Source: Arsukibacterium sp. UBA3155 (GTDB lineage: Bacteria; Pseudomonadota; Gammaproteobacteria; Enterobacterales; Alteromonadaceae). Taken from it: a stretch of 64,000 nucleotides of DNA. The position numbers and the translations under genes are program-made. The notes under the pieces are model-generated. The model made no database searches. It was not told where the DNA came from and worked only from the letters and a program-made list of their open reading frames with translations. The DNA lies in the NCBI GenBank assembly GCA_002364615.1, contig DEYP01000016.1, positions 62,001 through 126,000 of the forward strand, written 5' to 3'. Positions 53,118 through 60,819 of the stretch are shown here, in pieces (the first letter of the stretch is position 1; the number at the start of each line of letters is the position of its first letter).

Positions 53118-54035
53118 ATGCTTGCCAGATTAGTGTTTCTAGCCCTGCTGTTAGTGGGTAGTTATTTGCTGCTATCGGCATTAGCAGGTGTTACGCGGTC
53201 ATCGCCACAAGTGCTGCAACAGCGGGCAGAGCGGGCATTGGCGCAGCAATTGTGTCAAACACCGATACTATGGCGTATTGGTCAACTTGATCCCGCCTTT
53301 GCGTTAACGGCAGAGCAAGCCGAGCAGGCTGCACATAATGCTGCAACGCAGTGGAATAGGGCGTTTGAGCAAGAATTGTTTCGCCATGATAGCGTTAATG
53401 GCTTTTCGATTAATTTTCAATATGATGAGCGTCAGCAGAACATGCTGCAACAAGCGTTGCTGGAACGAAACCTGGCGCGATACGACACTAACATTGAGCA
53501 GCGTGCTTCGACGCTGAACCAACAAAGCGAACAATTGCGGCTGCAACAGCGTGAATTTGAGCAGCAAAATCAAAAGCTGGCGGCAGATATTGCTGTATTT
53601 CAGCAGCAGGCCACGAATGCCAGGGAGCGGGACGTAGCCGGTTTGCAGCAGCAACAGCAGCGGTTACAACAGCGCCAGCAACAACTGCAGCAACAAGCAG
53701 AGCGTTTAAATGAGCAACAAGCTCAGCTGCAGCGTGAAAACCATTATCTGAATGAAACGGTGGCCGATCGCAATGCATTATTGGCAGATCAGCAGCCGCT
53801 TCGGGTATCTGAGGTTGGCTTAATGGAGGTAACGAACACGCAGCGGCGAATGACTATTTTCGCCTATAGCACCATGGCAGCGCTGCAGCTGACTATTACA
53901 CACGAATTTGGCCATGCCCTGGGGCTTGGACACACCGACAGCGTTAATTCGGTAATGCATTTTGCCCTGAATCCGCAGCAACAAAACCTGACAGCGGAAG
54001 ATATTGCTGCATTACAACAGCAATGTGGGTTTTAA
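53118..54035 (+). CDS. Matrixin-like zinc metalloprotease with inserted coiled coil
   Basis: A 305-residue exported or membrane-anchored protein (hydrophobic N terminus LVFLALLLVGSYLLLSALAG). The zinc site HEFGHALGLGH has ligands His262, His266 and His272, with a Met-turn at NSVMHF, as in matrixins (M10). Ahead of it, residues 70-110 look like the start of the protease domain (AATQWNRAF, FSINFQYDE), but a Gln-rich coiled coil of roughly 100 residues (about 115-225) separates this from the zinc helix. This may be a domain insertion. Target unknown. Confidence 0.8.
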   Translation: MLARLVFLALLLVGSYLLLSALAGVTRSSPQVLQQRAERALAQQLCQTPILWRIGQLDPAFALTAEQAEQAAHNAATQWNRAFEQELFRHDSVNGFSINFQYDERQQNMLQQALLERNLARYDTNIEQRASTLNQQSEQLRLQQREFEQQNQKLAADIAVFQQQATNARERDVAGLQQQQQRLQQRQQQLQQQAERLNEQQAQLQRENHYLNETVADRNALLADQQPLRVSEVGLMEVTNTQRRMTIFAYSTMAALQLTITHEFGHALGLGHTDSVNSVMHFALNPQQQNLTAEDIAALQQQCGF

Positions 54036-54147
54036 TAGCAATACCATCTGCTTGTTACCGTAGTCAGATATAAAAAAATAAGTACGTATCGGGTACAACA
54101 ATCATTCTGGATGTGTGGTTAAAATATAAAAAAGAGGTGTAGCGGTC

Positions 54148-55482
54148 ATGTTAGCGGGTAACCTTAAACAACTAGCCAGTCAACTTTTTGAGCAGGCAAG
54201 CAGCACGATTTCCCAGACGGATACTTATGTACAACTGGCTATGATTATAGCCATTTACGCCTTTGCATTTGGTCTTGCCAGCGTTGTCAGAAAACTCAGT
54301 CCGTGGGATGCTGGCGGTGCGTCAGGCGAGAGCAGTAAGCCTATTGCTTTAAAAAGGATGGCAGCCAGATTAACTGAGTTGGCGTTTCCGGTGTTCGCCA
54401 TTATTATGCTGCGATTTGTGCTGGAAGTCAGTGAAGGTGTGCTAAAACAAGCCTGGCTGTTGCACACCGCACTCATTATTGCAATTTTGCTGCTGTGTCA
54501 TTCTTTAATCCGTAATTTTATTGCCAATGAAGTTACCGCCCGGCTGTTCAGATGGGTGGGGTTACCGTTACTTTTCCTGCATTTAATGGGGCTGTTAAGT
54601 GGTTTAACCGCCATTTTACAATCAATATCGTTAAACCTTGGCCTGTTTGAAGTATCACTATACGCTGTTATCAGAGTGGTATTTTTAGGCTCTTTTTTAT
54701 TCTGGCTGGGCCGGGTCAGCAGTAGAACAGGGCGTGAATATATTACTCATCAGGAAAACCTTGATGTTCGCACCCGTGAAGTGGTCGCGAAACTGTTTGA
54801 AATTGCAGTTTTCTTCGTTATCGCGCTGTTATTGTTGCAGATTATGGGCGTTAATCTTACCGCGCTGGCCGTTTTTGGTGGTGCTTTAGGTGTCGGGATC
54901 GGTCTGGGCTTGCAGGCTATTGCCTCCAATTTCATCTCGGGTATTATTATTTTGCTGGATAGATCAGTATCTATTGGCGACTATGTAGAACTTGAAGATG
55001 GCCGCACCGGTGTGGTCCGCGAACTTAATATGCGTTCAACCACCCTGGAGACATTTAACGGCACAGATATTGTGGTGCCAAACGAAAAATTTATTGCTGA
55101 AACCTTTACTAACTGGACTCACAAAGACAAGCGGCAACGTTACCGGGTCGACTTTTCAGTGGCCTACCACTCCGATGTCAGACAACTTGTTGAAATTATT
55201 AAAAAGGTTGTGGCTAGTCATCCGCAGGTTTTCAGTGGCGATGACATTCCGCGTGAAGAGCGACCCGACTGTGAAATAGACAGTTTTGGTGACTCTGGCA
55301 TTAATATGTTTGTCGAGTTCTGGATGGAAGGCATTGATGACGGTAAAAACCGGGTTGGCGGAGATTTGCTGTTGATGATCCTCGAAGCCCTGCAGGAACA
55401 TGGCTTCGAAATACCGTTTCCACAGCGCGAAGTGCGTATTTTAGATGGCAGCACGTTACGTAGTAACAACCTTAAAAAATAA
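54148..55482 (+). CDS. MscS-family mechanosensitive channel
   Basis: A 444-residue inner-membrane protein: four or five helices, then the MscS pore helix and cytoplasmic domain. The pore region reads LAVFGGALGVGIGLGLQAIA, followed by NFISGIIILLDRSVSIGDYV and ELEDGRTGVVRELNMRSTTL, all typical. The C-terminal domain ends QREVRILDGS. It protects cells from hypo-osmotic shock by releasing solutes. AGAGGTG precedes the start. Confidence 0.92.
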   Translation: MLAGNLKQLASQLFEQASSTISQTDTYVQLAMIIAIYAFAFGLASVVRKLSPWDAGGASGESSKPIALKRMAARLTELAFPVFAIIMLRFVLEVSEGVLKQAWLLHTALIIAILLLCHSLIRNFIANEVTARLFRWVGLPLLFLHLMGLLSGLTAILQSISLNLGLFEVSLYAVIRVVFLGSFLFWLGRVSSRTGREYITHQENLDVRTREVVAKLFEIAVFFVIALLLLQIMGVNLTALAVFGGALGVGIGLGLQAIASNFISGIIILLDRSVSIGDYVELEDGRTGVVRELNMRSTTLETFNGTDIVVPNEKFIAETFTNWTHKDKRQRYRVDFSVAYHSDVRQLVEIIKKVVASHPQVFSGDDIPREERPDCEIDSFGDSGINMFVEFWMEGIDDGKNRVGGDLLLMILEALQEHGFEIPFPQREVRILDGSTLRSNNLKK

Positions 55483-55575
55483 CAGCTTGCCAGCAGTGAT
55501 CCGGGATGGAATTGTGTAATCTAAAGGTGTGAGAAAAGGTCAGTTTTGTCGCTGAAACGCAAATTTCTTTGCGTG

Positions 55576-56364
55576 CTAGTCTATGCCGTAAGGCGCTAAA
55601 TAACGTTTAATTTCGCCAGTTTGATACAGGTTGATGACAAAGGGATCAATAATATCCATTAAATATCTCGCGATTTCCGGGTGCCTGGGGCTGTAAGCAA
55701 CAACATGTTGTCCTCCTAATGACAACGTACCGGCGCTCATTACAGAAAAAGCATTATCTCCATCGTTTTGCTGGTTAAAACGGGCCAGTTCATATTGAAT
55801 AAAGGCGTTGTCATCCAGTATGGCGTCAATTCTTTTGCTTAACAGTAACTTAATTAATCGCTTGTATGCCTGTTCACCGCCAATAAACACCACTTTACTG
55901 TTTTCGATGTTTTTCTGTTGTTTTAAGTAGTCATCAAACGCTTTATCTGCATAGGTGTAGCCATCAATAACGCCAATTACGATGTCGTTCCAGCTGGCGG
56001 GCGAGCTGTATCTCCAGTCAGAATCGTGTCTGACAAAAAACTGATTATTGCCAAGTCGGAGTATTGAGTTGCCGGTAATAAGATCAGGGGCGTCTGCTTT
56101 ATAAATATCCGGCAACGCATGCGCTTCGCCGCTGCGCACCATACTTAATGCTCTTTTATAGGGCACGATAGTAAAATTCATCGTATGATTTCTGGTTGCT
56201 AGCGCATCCCGCAAGATGTCAATGACAAAGCCTTCTTTGCCTTCGACTGCTGGGTCACATATAAACGGGCAAAACGTGGAGTCAACAAACACAAATTCTT
56301 CAGAAAAAGTAAACTCGCTAAAAAATAATAGAAAATAAGTAATTAGCGCCGACGTTCTAAACAT
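55576..56364 (-). CDS. Periplasmic solute-binding protein, family 3
   Basis: A 262-residue exported protein with a signal peptide (LITYFLLFFSEFTFS). The SBP_bac_3 pattern is visible in FVIDILRDALATRNHTMNFT and IVPYKRALSMVRSGEAHALP. There is no ABC transporter gene next to it, so like many such orphan proteins it may work in signalling or scavenging. A possible -10 TATAAT lies about 20 bases upstream of the start on the minus strand. Confidence 0.82.
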   Translation of the reverse strand: MFRTSALITYFLLFFSEFTFSEEFVFVDSTFCPFICDPAVEGKEGFVIDILRDALATRNHTMNFTIVPYKRALSMVRSGEAHALPDIYKADAPDLITGNSILRLGNNQFFVRHDSDWRYSSPASWNDIVIGVIDGYTYADKAFDDYLKQQKNIENSKVVFIGGEQAYKRLIKLLLSKRIDAILDDNAFIQYELARFNQQNDGDNAFSVMSAGTLSLGGQHVVAYSPRHPEIARYLMDIIDPFVINLYQTGEIKRYLAPYGID

Positions 56365-56528
56365 GCAGTGTCTCTCTCTATATTATAAAGTTAATGTTAG
56401 TTGGCGAATAAAATCTGGCAAGCTTCTGGGTAAACTGTTTGCATTTTGCGAGAGTGACTTTATTATCTTTTGATAGAAATGTCGCCTAAACACCGGATAG
56501 TGGCAATTCAAAATAAGGTAATCAGCAA

Positions 56529-56561
56529 AGTGTGGTTAAGAAGCAGAGTGTGGTAAAGAAG
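56529..56561. repeat. Imperfect 15-bp direct repeat next to a TATAAT
   Basis: AGTGTGGTTAAGAAG (56529-56543) and AGTGTGGTAAAGAAG (56547-56561) differ at one base, with an 18-base period, and TATAAT follows at once on the plus strand. No plus-strand gene lies downstream. Confidence 0.45.
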
Positions 56562-56605
56562 TATAATGATGTGTTTTCTTGCAAACGGTGCACCGGGTCA
56601 TAGAT

Positions 56606-56635
56606 TAAAAAAGCTATCCGCAAACGGATAGCTTT
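56606..56635 (-). terminator. Terminator of the PEP-CTERM gene (minus strand)
   Basis: On the minus strand, the stem AAAGCTATCCG/CGGATAGCTTT is followed by a run of T; it begins 17 bases past the stop. Confidence 0.88.
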
Positions 56636-56651
56636 AACACGAGCGGTAAGA

Positions 56652-57149
56652 TTACTTGGTTGCTTTGAATTTCCGGCGGCCAAAGGCTGCGCCAGCTAAT
56701 ACCAAACCAAAAAGTGCCAGGGTGGAAGGCTCTGGTACTGAAGTAATGCTGATACTTGCGTCAGAGATTAGTAACCGATGGCCACCGCCACCACCTACTG
56801 TGTAGTACAGGCGTAGTACGCTTCCAGCCGGAGCCGTAATATCCTGAATTGAAAAGGTTTCACTCGTCAAGTTGTGTTCTGCAAGGTCCAGATATACCGG
56901 GTCAAAATCATTTATTTGATAAAATACACGCCCTTTACGGTTTCCCCAACCCTGATCTCTCCAGGTCATCATTAACTCAAAAGCAACCATACGGCCCTGA
57001 AATTCATCAAGCATGTTCCACAGGATCAATCCGTCTGACGGTGTAGCGTCATTGATATTCGGCAGCTCAAAACTATTGATAATGCCTGCTTTAGCGTTAA
57101 ACATTGTCAAACCAATCAATATTACTAGTACATTTATTATTTTTTTCAT
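56652..57149 (-). CDS. PEP-CTERM sorting-domain protein
   Basis: A 165-residue exported protein: signal peptide (VLVILIGLTMFNAKA), a beta-rich middle of about 105 residues with no recognised enzyme motif, and a C-terminal PEP-CTERM tail consisting of SVPEPSTLAL, a hydrophobic stretch FGLVLAGAAFG and a basic RRKFK end. Exosortase (EpsH) removes this tail during export; the system is usually tied to exopolysaccharide. No exosortase gene is in the window. A sigma-54-like promoter precedes it, in line with sigma-54 control reported for such genes in other species. Confidence 0.88.
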   Translation of the reverse strand: MKKIINVLVILIGLTMFNAKAGIINSFELPNINDATPSDGLILWNMLDEFQGRMVAFELMMTWRDQGWGNRKGRVFYQINDFDPVYLDLAEHNLTSETFSIQDITAPAGSVLRLYYTVGGGGGHRLLISDASISITSVPEPSTLALFGLVLAGAAFGRRKFKATK

Positions 57150-57205
57150 GTTCTTCCTTAACTACATGTCTAAATTAAAGCCCTTATTTAGGGCGCGCAC
57201 TATTA

Positions 57206-57221
57206 AGCAAATATTGCACCA
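57206..57221 (-). promoter_or_regulatory. Sigma-54-like promoter of the PEP-CTERM gene
   Basis: Minus strand TGGTGCAATATTTGCT has GG and GC ten bases apart and an exact TTGC -12 box; the -24 box matches TGGCAC at four of six bases. The predicted start near 57195 leaves a leader of about 46 bases. The remainder of this 424-base gene-free stretch is AT-rich and holds the inverted repeat described next and a weak hairpin (57512-57556) near the VOC gene end. Confidence 0.5.
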
Positions 57222-57244
57222 TATTTATATGTTGTTGATGTGGC

Positions 57245-57299
57245 GTTGTTTTATTCCCTAAAAAGCAGACAGCTTTCGCAATGTGTAAAATAAAACAAC
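57245..57299. repeat. Perfect 11-bp inverted repeat upstream of the PEP-CTERM promoter
   Basis: GTTGTTTTATT at 57245-57255 and AATAAAACAAC at 57289-57299 are exact complements with a 33-base spacer. They lie about 50-105 bases upstream of the predicted sigma-54 start, where an enhancer-binding activator would bind. Confidence 0.5.
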
Positions 57300-57573
57300 A
57301 GTCAAAACAATTATTTATCAAATTTTATGGTTTTTTATTACAAACTTTGGGTGATACTCGAGATCCTCTATTAAACAGGTTTAACTTTCGTTGAGCATAA
57401 TCGCTGACGTCAGGTCAATTAAGTGTTCATTTTATTATCCACTCGTTGCCTGGCAGAACAAATACGGGCTTACCATCAACATTTGATCGTAACAGCTGGC
57501 TATATACTTAAAGGGCGGTGCAACAACGCATTCTAACGACGCATTGTTGCAACCTCAGCTTTTATTGCTGCTT

Positions 57574-58086
57574 TCAGTTATAGGCACCGCTGGCGTAATG
57601 TAACTCATAGCTGTGGCTGTAAATCTCCAGAATATTACCGAACGGGTCTTCCATATAAATCATCCGGTACGGCTTTTCGCCAGGGTAATAATAGCGGGGC
57701 GCTTTCATCCGTTTTTTACCACCAGCAGCAACAATGCGCTCAGCTAGCCCTTCCACATCAGGGTCTTGCACGCAAAAGTGGAACACACCGGTTTTCCAGT
57801 ATTCAAAGTTGTCTTCAGGATTCTGCTGATTTTTAAACTGAAATAACTCAACACCTATTCTGTCACCGGTAGACATATGGGCAATGCGAAAACGCTCCCA
57901 CCCGGCTCCAAATACGTCAGTACACATTTCTCCAATCGGTGAGCTGTCTTCAACGACATCTGTTGGCGGCATAATTAAATACCAACCCAGCACTTCGGTA
58001 TAAAATTTTACAGCGGCTTCTAAATCAGGTACCGAAATACCAATATGCGAAAAGGTTCTTGGGTAGGTCTTAGCATTATCTGTCAT
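57574..58086 (-). CDS. VOC-superfamily (glyoxalase/dioxygenase-like) protein
   Basis: A 170-residue protein with the paired beta-alpha-beta-beta-beta modules of the vicinal oxygen chelate fold: HIGISVPDLEAAVKFYTEVL in the first, VFHFCVQDPDVEGLAERIVA and MIYMEDPFGNILEIYSH in the second. Probable metal ligands are His14, His at about residue 123 and Glu near residue 155. It may be a lactoylglutathione-lyase-like enzyme or an extradiol dioxygenase relative; the reaction cannot be read. GGAG is properly spaced. A LysR gene is divergent 87 bases away and may control it. Confidence 0.88.
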   Translation of the reverse strand: MTDNAKTYPRTFSHIGISVPDLEAAVKFYTEVLGWYLIMPPTDVVEDSSPIGEMCTDVFGAGWERFRIAHMSTGDRIGVELFQFKNQQNPEDNFEYWKTGVFHFCVQDPDVEGLAERIVAAGGKKRMKAPRYYYPGEKPYRMIYMEDPFGNILEIYSHSYELHYASGAYN

Positions 58087-58173
58087 GGTTCAACTCCTGC
58101 GTGGGTAATAGGTTGCTATGGTAGCTGGACAGATCTTTAATAAAAAATTATGATTATTTATTAAATTGATAAT

Positions 58174-59076
58174 ATGAATTTATTGATGCTGAATCCATTG
58201 TGGTTGCAAACCTTTGTGAGTCTAGTTGAAACCGGTAGTTTTACCCGTACTGCACAATTACGTTTTATGACGCAGCCAGGGGTAAGCCAGCACTTAAAAA
58301 AGCTGGAACAAAGCTGCGATAGCACATTAGTGGTACGATTAGGCAAGGGCATTGAGCTCACTGAGCAAGGGCGTCAGGTATATCAATACGCACTGGCGCA
58401 GCAGCAACGGGAAGAGCAGCTGTTCGATAGCCTTAAATTTGATGCGCCTTTTGCAGGGCGATGCGTTATTGCCTGCTCGGGGGCATTGGCACAGCGCATT
58501 TATCCGGCGCTATTACTGCTGCAAAGCCAGCATCCGGCGTTGATTATTCAGCTTGAAGTGACGCCGCAGCGCAGTATTTTTCAGGGCATTAGCCAATCAA
58601 CAATTGACCTTGGCATCAGCACGCAGCATCTAGATGAGGATAATTTTAGCTATCAGCAAGCCGGTTCCGAGCCATTGGCGTTAATGTTACCGGCAGGTAT
58701 TAAGGATAATGGCGATATTATTACGACGCTGATGTCGCTGGGGCTGATCCAGCACCCTGATGCCAGCCATTATCTGAATTTGTATTTCAGTCATTGCGGC
58801 GATAACGCCTTAGTCGACTGCGATCCGGCCGTATTTCGTCAGTCAGGCCGGATTAACCAGCTATCACAAATTTTACTGCCGGTTAGCAAAGGCCTGGGCT
58901 TTACCGTATTGCCCAGCAGCACCCTGAAGCACTTTGCTGATGCTGCCAGGGTAAAGCAATACAAAGCACCCAATAGCGTGAGCGAACCACTTTACTTTGT
59001 TACCTCGCGCCATCGTCAGCTGGCGGCCCGCTATAACACGGTAAAAACGGCGCTGTTAGATATACTAAAAGCTTGA
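58174..59076 (+). CDS. LysR-family transcriptional regulator
   Basis: A 300-residue protein with the N-terminal winged helix-turn-helix (residues 8-65: LQTFVSLVETGSFTRTAQLR, then MTQPGVSQHLKKLEQSCDST) and a C-terminal substrate-binding-like effector domain. The start lacks a clear Shine-Dalgarno; an ATG four codons later (58186) is also possible. Its divergent partner, the VOC gene, is the natural target. The effector is unknown. Confidence 0.9.
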   Translation: MNLLMLNPLWLQTFVSLVETGSFTRTAQLRFMTQPGVSQHLKKLEQSCDSTLVVRLGKGIELTEQGRQVYQYALAQQQREEQLFDSLKFDAPFAGRCVIACSGALAQRIYPALLLLQSQHPALIIQLEVTPQRSIFQGISQSTIDLGISTQHLDEDNFSYQQAGSEPLALMLPAGIKDNGDIITTLMSLGLIQHPDASHYLNLYFSHCGDNALVDCDPAVFRQSGRINQLSQILLPVSKGLGFTVLPSSTLKHFADAARVKQYKAPNSVSEPLYFVTSRHRQLAARYNTVKTALLDILKA

Positions 59077-59103
59077 CCAAGCTTGGCTTTTCGGCAAATG
59101 TAA
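59072..59103. repeat. Boundary repeat, copy A
   Basis: This 32-bp sequence (CTTGACC-x4-TTGG-x-TTTTCGG-x2-AATGTAA, approximately) starts at the LysR stop codon. It matches the copy at 61225-61256 at 26 of 32 positions and the copy at about 60071 more loosely. The three flank the two toxin-antitoxin modules. Confidence 0.55.
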
Positions 59104-59133
59104 TCAGCAATTTAAGCATTAAAAGGAATAGTA

Positions 59134-59307
59134 ATGAAATTTACGGTGTTAATCGTACTGGCAACCGCTTTACTACTGACAGGTTGTGCCCCGGAAGTAG
59201 GCTCGAAAAAATGGTGTGAGCAGTTAGAAAACAAACCGAAAGGCGACTGGAGCGCCAATGAAGCGAAAGACTTTGCCAAACATTGCATATTTCGTGCTGA
59301 CGAGTAG
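59134..59307 (+). CDS. DUF3012 small lipoprotein
   Basis: A 57-residue lipoprotein with lipobox LTGC at residues 15-18 and a mature part with CAPEVGSKKWCEQLENKPKG and WSANEAKDFAKHCIF, the pattern of DUF3012. Three cysteines are present: the lipidated one plus two that may form a disulfide. AAAAGGA precedes the ATG. The function is unknown; such proteins are common in marine gammaproteobacteria. Confidence 0.85.
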   Translation: MKFTVLIVLATALLLTGCAPEVGSKKWCEQLENKPKGDWSANEAKDFAKHCIFRADE

Positions 59308-59334
59308 TTATGGCATTGCTAACATAGCCCCCGG

Positions 59335-59399
59335 TAACAATTGGATCTGACCCCAATGGTTAACAATTGGATCTGACCCCAATGGTTAACCCCAATGGT
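59335..59399. repeat. Tandem 26-bp repeat of mobile-element-associated type
   Basis: Two identical 26-bp units (59335-59360 and 59361-59386), each TAACAA-TTGGATCTGACCCC-AATGGT, are followed by a third copy (59387-59399) from which the inner 13 bases are missing. The GATCTGACCCCAAT core resembles repeats found beside REP-associated tyrosine transposases in related bacteria (recalled, not searched). No transposase gene is present here. Confidence 0.7.
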
Positions 59400-59420
59400 T
59401 AAAGATTATTGTTGGTGCAA

Positions 59421-59470
59421 TTGCTTAAATCACTATACGAGCTTATCATGTAACTACGTTTGTAATTACG
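59421..59470 (+). promoter_or_regulatory. Promoter and probable operator of relBE
   Basis: TTGCTT (59421-59426) and TATCAT (59444-59449) are 17 bases apart. Two near-identical sites, TGTAACTACG (59449-59458) and TGTAATTACG (59461-59470), begin at the -10 box with a 12-base period, as expected for an autoregulated antitoxin operator. Confidence 0.55.
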
Positions 59471-59484
59471 GCGAGGTTGATGTA

Positions 59485-59727
59485 ATGGGCACTATAAACA
59501 TCCGAATTGACGACGAGTTAAAGCAACGCTCTTATGCTGTATTAGAGCAGTTAGGTGTTACACCCTCTGAGCTGTTACGTCAAACACTTGAGTATGTTGC
59601 AGAACAGCAAAAATTACCTTTTAAACCAGTTTTGCTAACTGATGAAGATCAAGAGCTGATTGAATTAGCTAAAGCCCGGTTGGCAAATCCTCAGCCTGGT
59701 ATTAAAGTTACATTGGATTCGCTGTAA
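59485..59727 (+). CDS. relB: RelB/DinJ-type antitoxin
   Basis: An 80-residue antitoxin. Residues 1-45 form a ribbon-helix-helix DNA-binding domain (INIRIDDELKQRSYAVLEQL, then TPSELLRQTLEYVAEQ); the C-terminal part (TDEDQELIELAKARLANPQP) should wrap the toxin. The frame is open from 59395, but that portion is a poor protein and includes the operator; ATG at 59485 with GAGG upstream is the start. The toxin gene begins three bases after its stop. It neutralises RelE and represses its own promoter. Confidence 0.9.
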   Translation: MGTINIRIDDELKQRSYAVLEQLGVTPSELLRQTLEYVAEQQKLPFKPVLLTDEDQELIELAKARLANPQPGIKVTLDSL

Positions 59728-59730
59728 TTA

Positions 59731-60030
59731 ATGTCTTACCAGCTGGAGTTCGATCCAAGAGCTTATAAAGAGTGGCAAAAGCTTGGTGATACGCTGCGGC
59801 TGCAGTTTAAAAAGAAGCTGGCAGAAATACTAATCCAGCCGCATATCGAGGCTAATCGTTTAAGAGATTTGCCTGCTTGCTACAAGATAAAGTTGCGCAG
59901 CTCAGGCTATAGGCTTATCTATCAGGTAAAAGACGATATCGTTACCGTGTTTGTAGTAGCTATTGGTAAGCGAGAAGATGAAAAAGCCTATAAAACGGCT
60001 GATAAGCGAGTTGGCAAACCTAAAACATAG
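59731..60030 (+). CDS. relE: RelE-family mRNA endonuclease toxin
   Basis: A 99-residue ribosome-dependent mRNA interferase. The residues that matter in E. coli RelE are at identical positions: Lys52 and Lys54 (YKIKLRSSGYR), Arg61, Arg81 (GKRED) and Tyr87. The whole N terminus (FDPRAYKEWQKLG) and centre are close to the E. coli protein, so it should be active. The C terminus is extended by a few basic residues. A terminator overlaps its stop codon. Confidence 0.93.
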   Translation: MSYQLEFDPRAYKEWQKLGDTLRLQFKKKLAEILIQPHIEANRLRDLPACYKIKLRSSGYRLIYQVKDDIVTVFVVAIGKREDEKAYKTADKRVGKPKT

Positions 60031-60056
60031 GGCGCATCTTTGCGCCCTTTGCTTTT
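60029..60056 (+). terminator. Terminator of relBE
   Basis: The stem AGGGCGCA/TGCGCCCT with loop TCTT is followed by TTGCTTTT. The stem and the bases after it (GCTTTTGCAGC) nearly match the terminator at 61182. Confidence 0.85.
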
Positions 60057-60070
60057 GCAGCAAATAACCG

Positions 60071-60101
60071 GCTGGCCAAGTTCAGTTTTCGGTAAATACA
60101 C
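60071..60101. repeat. Boundary repeat, copy B (diverged)
   Basis: This segment (GGCCAAGTTCAG-TTTTCGGTAAAT as its core) follows the relBE terminator at the same place as copy C follows the next module's terminator. It matches copy A at about 22 of 32 positions. Confidence 0.4.
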
Positions 60102-60271
60102 ACGGCAAACTTATATTGGTTCGTGTGTTTACTCCGCAGATATAAATAACTTCTTAATAACATTTCATATTCCTGTATTTTCAATATATAAACATATATG
60201 TTGCAATATTCGGCATTCTTCTTAAAATGCTCGCCATGGCTTGTGCCAGATTTTTAAAAATTGGAGCTCAA

Positions 60272-60415
60272 ATGAAAACTGAAGCCAAACAAAAAGGCAG
60301 AAAAAGTCCTAATTTTATACCGCATGAGATCGCTATAGAGCGCGTAAAAAAAAGCTTCGAGCGCTCAAAGGCCGACACCAGCAAAAAGCCAATTGAGTTT
60401 GTAGAAGTTAAGTAA
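60272..60415 (+). CDS. 47-residue basic protein, candidate antitoxin
   Basis: A small protein with many Lys/Arg residues: KTEAKQKGRKSPNFIPHEIA then IERVKKSFERSKADTSKKP and an acidic IEFVEVK end. GGAG lies seven bases before the ATG. It ends 11 bases before the YafO-type toxin gene and so occupies the antitoxin position, but it does not look like YafN, which is twice as long. A 12-bp palindrome AACATATATGTT at 60191-60202 could be its operator. The function is inferred from position only. Confidence 0.6.
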   Translation: MKTEAKQKGRKSPNFIPHEIAIERVKKSFERSKADTSKKPIEFVEVK

Positions 60416-60426
60416 GGAGACGTCTG

Positions 60427-60819
60427 TTGAATAAGGATGTTAAGGTTTATGTTACACAAGCGCTAAGTCGGGAGCGGATGCATAATAAAGATCTCGACTT
60501 GCTTATCTCTGATTTTAAACGGCACAAACAAGGCGAACGAATTCCCTATTTCGGCAAAGAAGTGCCCTATCACAGGCCAGCACCAGCAGCAGAAAATGCT
60601 GGATTAATGCACGTCCATATTTTGGGTAAAGTAAAGTCAATCAAATTGGGCCATGGCACGACTAGTGATAGTGTTTTAATCTATACAGAAGGCGCTACCA
60701 GCTTAAATACCTACTATATAATTGATTTTTTAGTTGATAATGCGCACGAGCAAGCACGAAAGCCTGAGTATATGAGTTGGTTAATAGATAAGGCTGAAGC
60801 ATTTAGGGATCAGAAATAA
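60427..60819 (+). CDS. YafO-family toxin
   Basis: A 130-residue protein similar to YafO, a ribosome-dependent mRNA endonuclease. Similar parts are LDLLISDFKRHKQGERIPYF-GK, a central LMHVHI-LG, then SVLIYTEGATS and a C-terminal DNAHEQARKPEYMSWLIDKA-EAFR that parallels the end of E. coli YafO. The start is TTG, supported by AAGGAGA six bases upstream; an in-frame ATG at 60478 would remove 17 residues. The next gene overlaps its stop by one base. Confidence 0.82.
   Translation: MNKDVKVYVTQALSRERMHNKDLDLLISDFKRHKQGERIPYFGKEVPYHRPAPAAENAGLMHVHILGKVKSIKLGHGTTSDSVLIYTEGATSLNTYYIIDFLVDNAHEQARKPEYMSWLIDKAEAFRDQK

Noticed and set aside
57512-57556. Strong terminator for the VOC gene
   Set aside because: TGCAACAA/TTGTTGCA forms an 8-bp stem, but the inner part does not pair and only a short T stretch follows, so I do not list it as a terminator.
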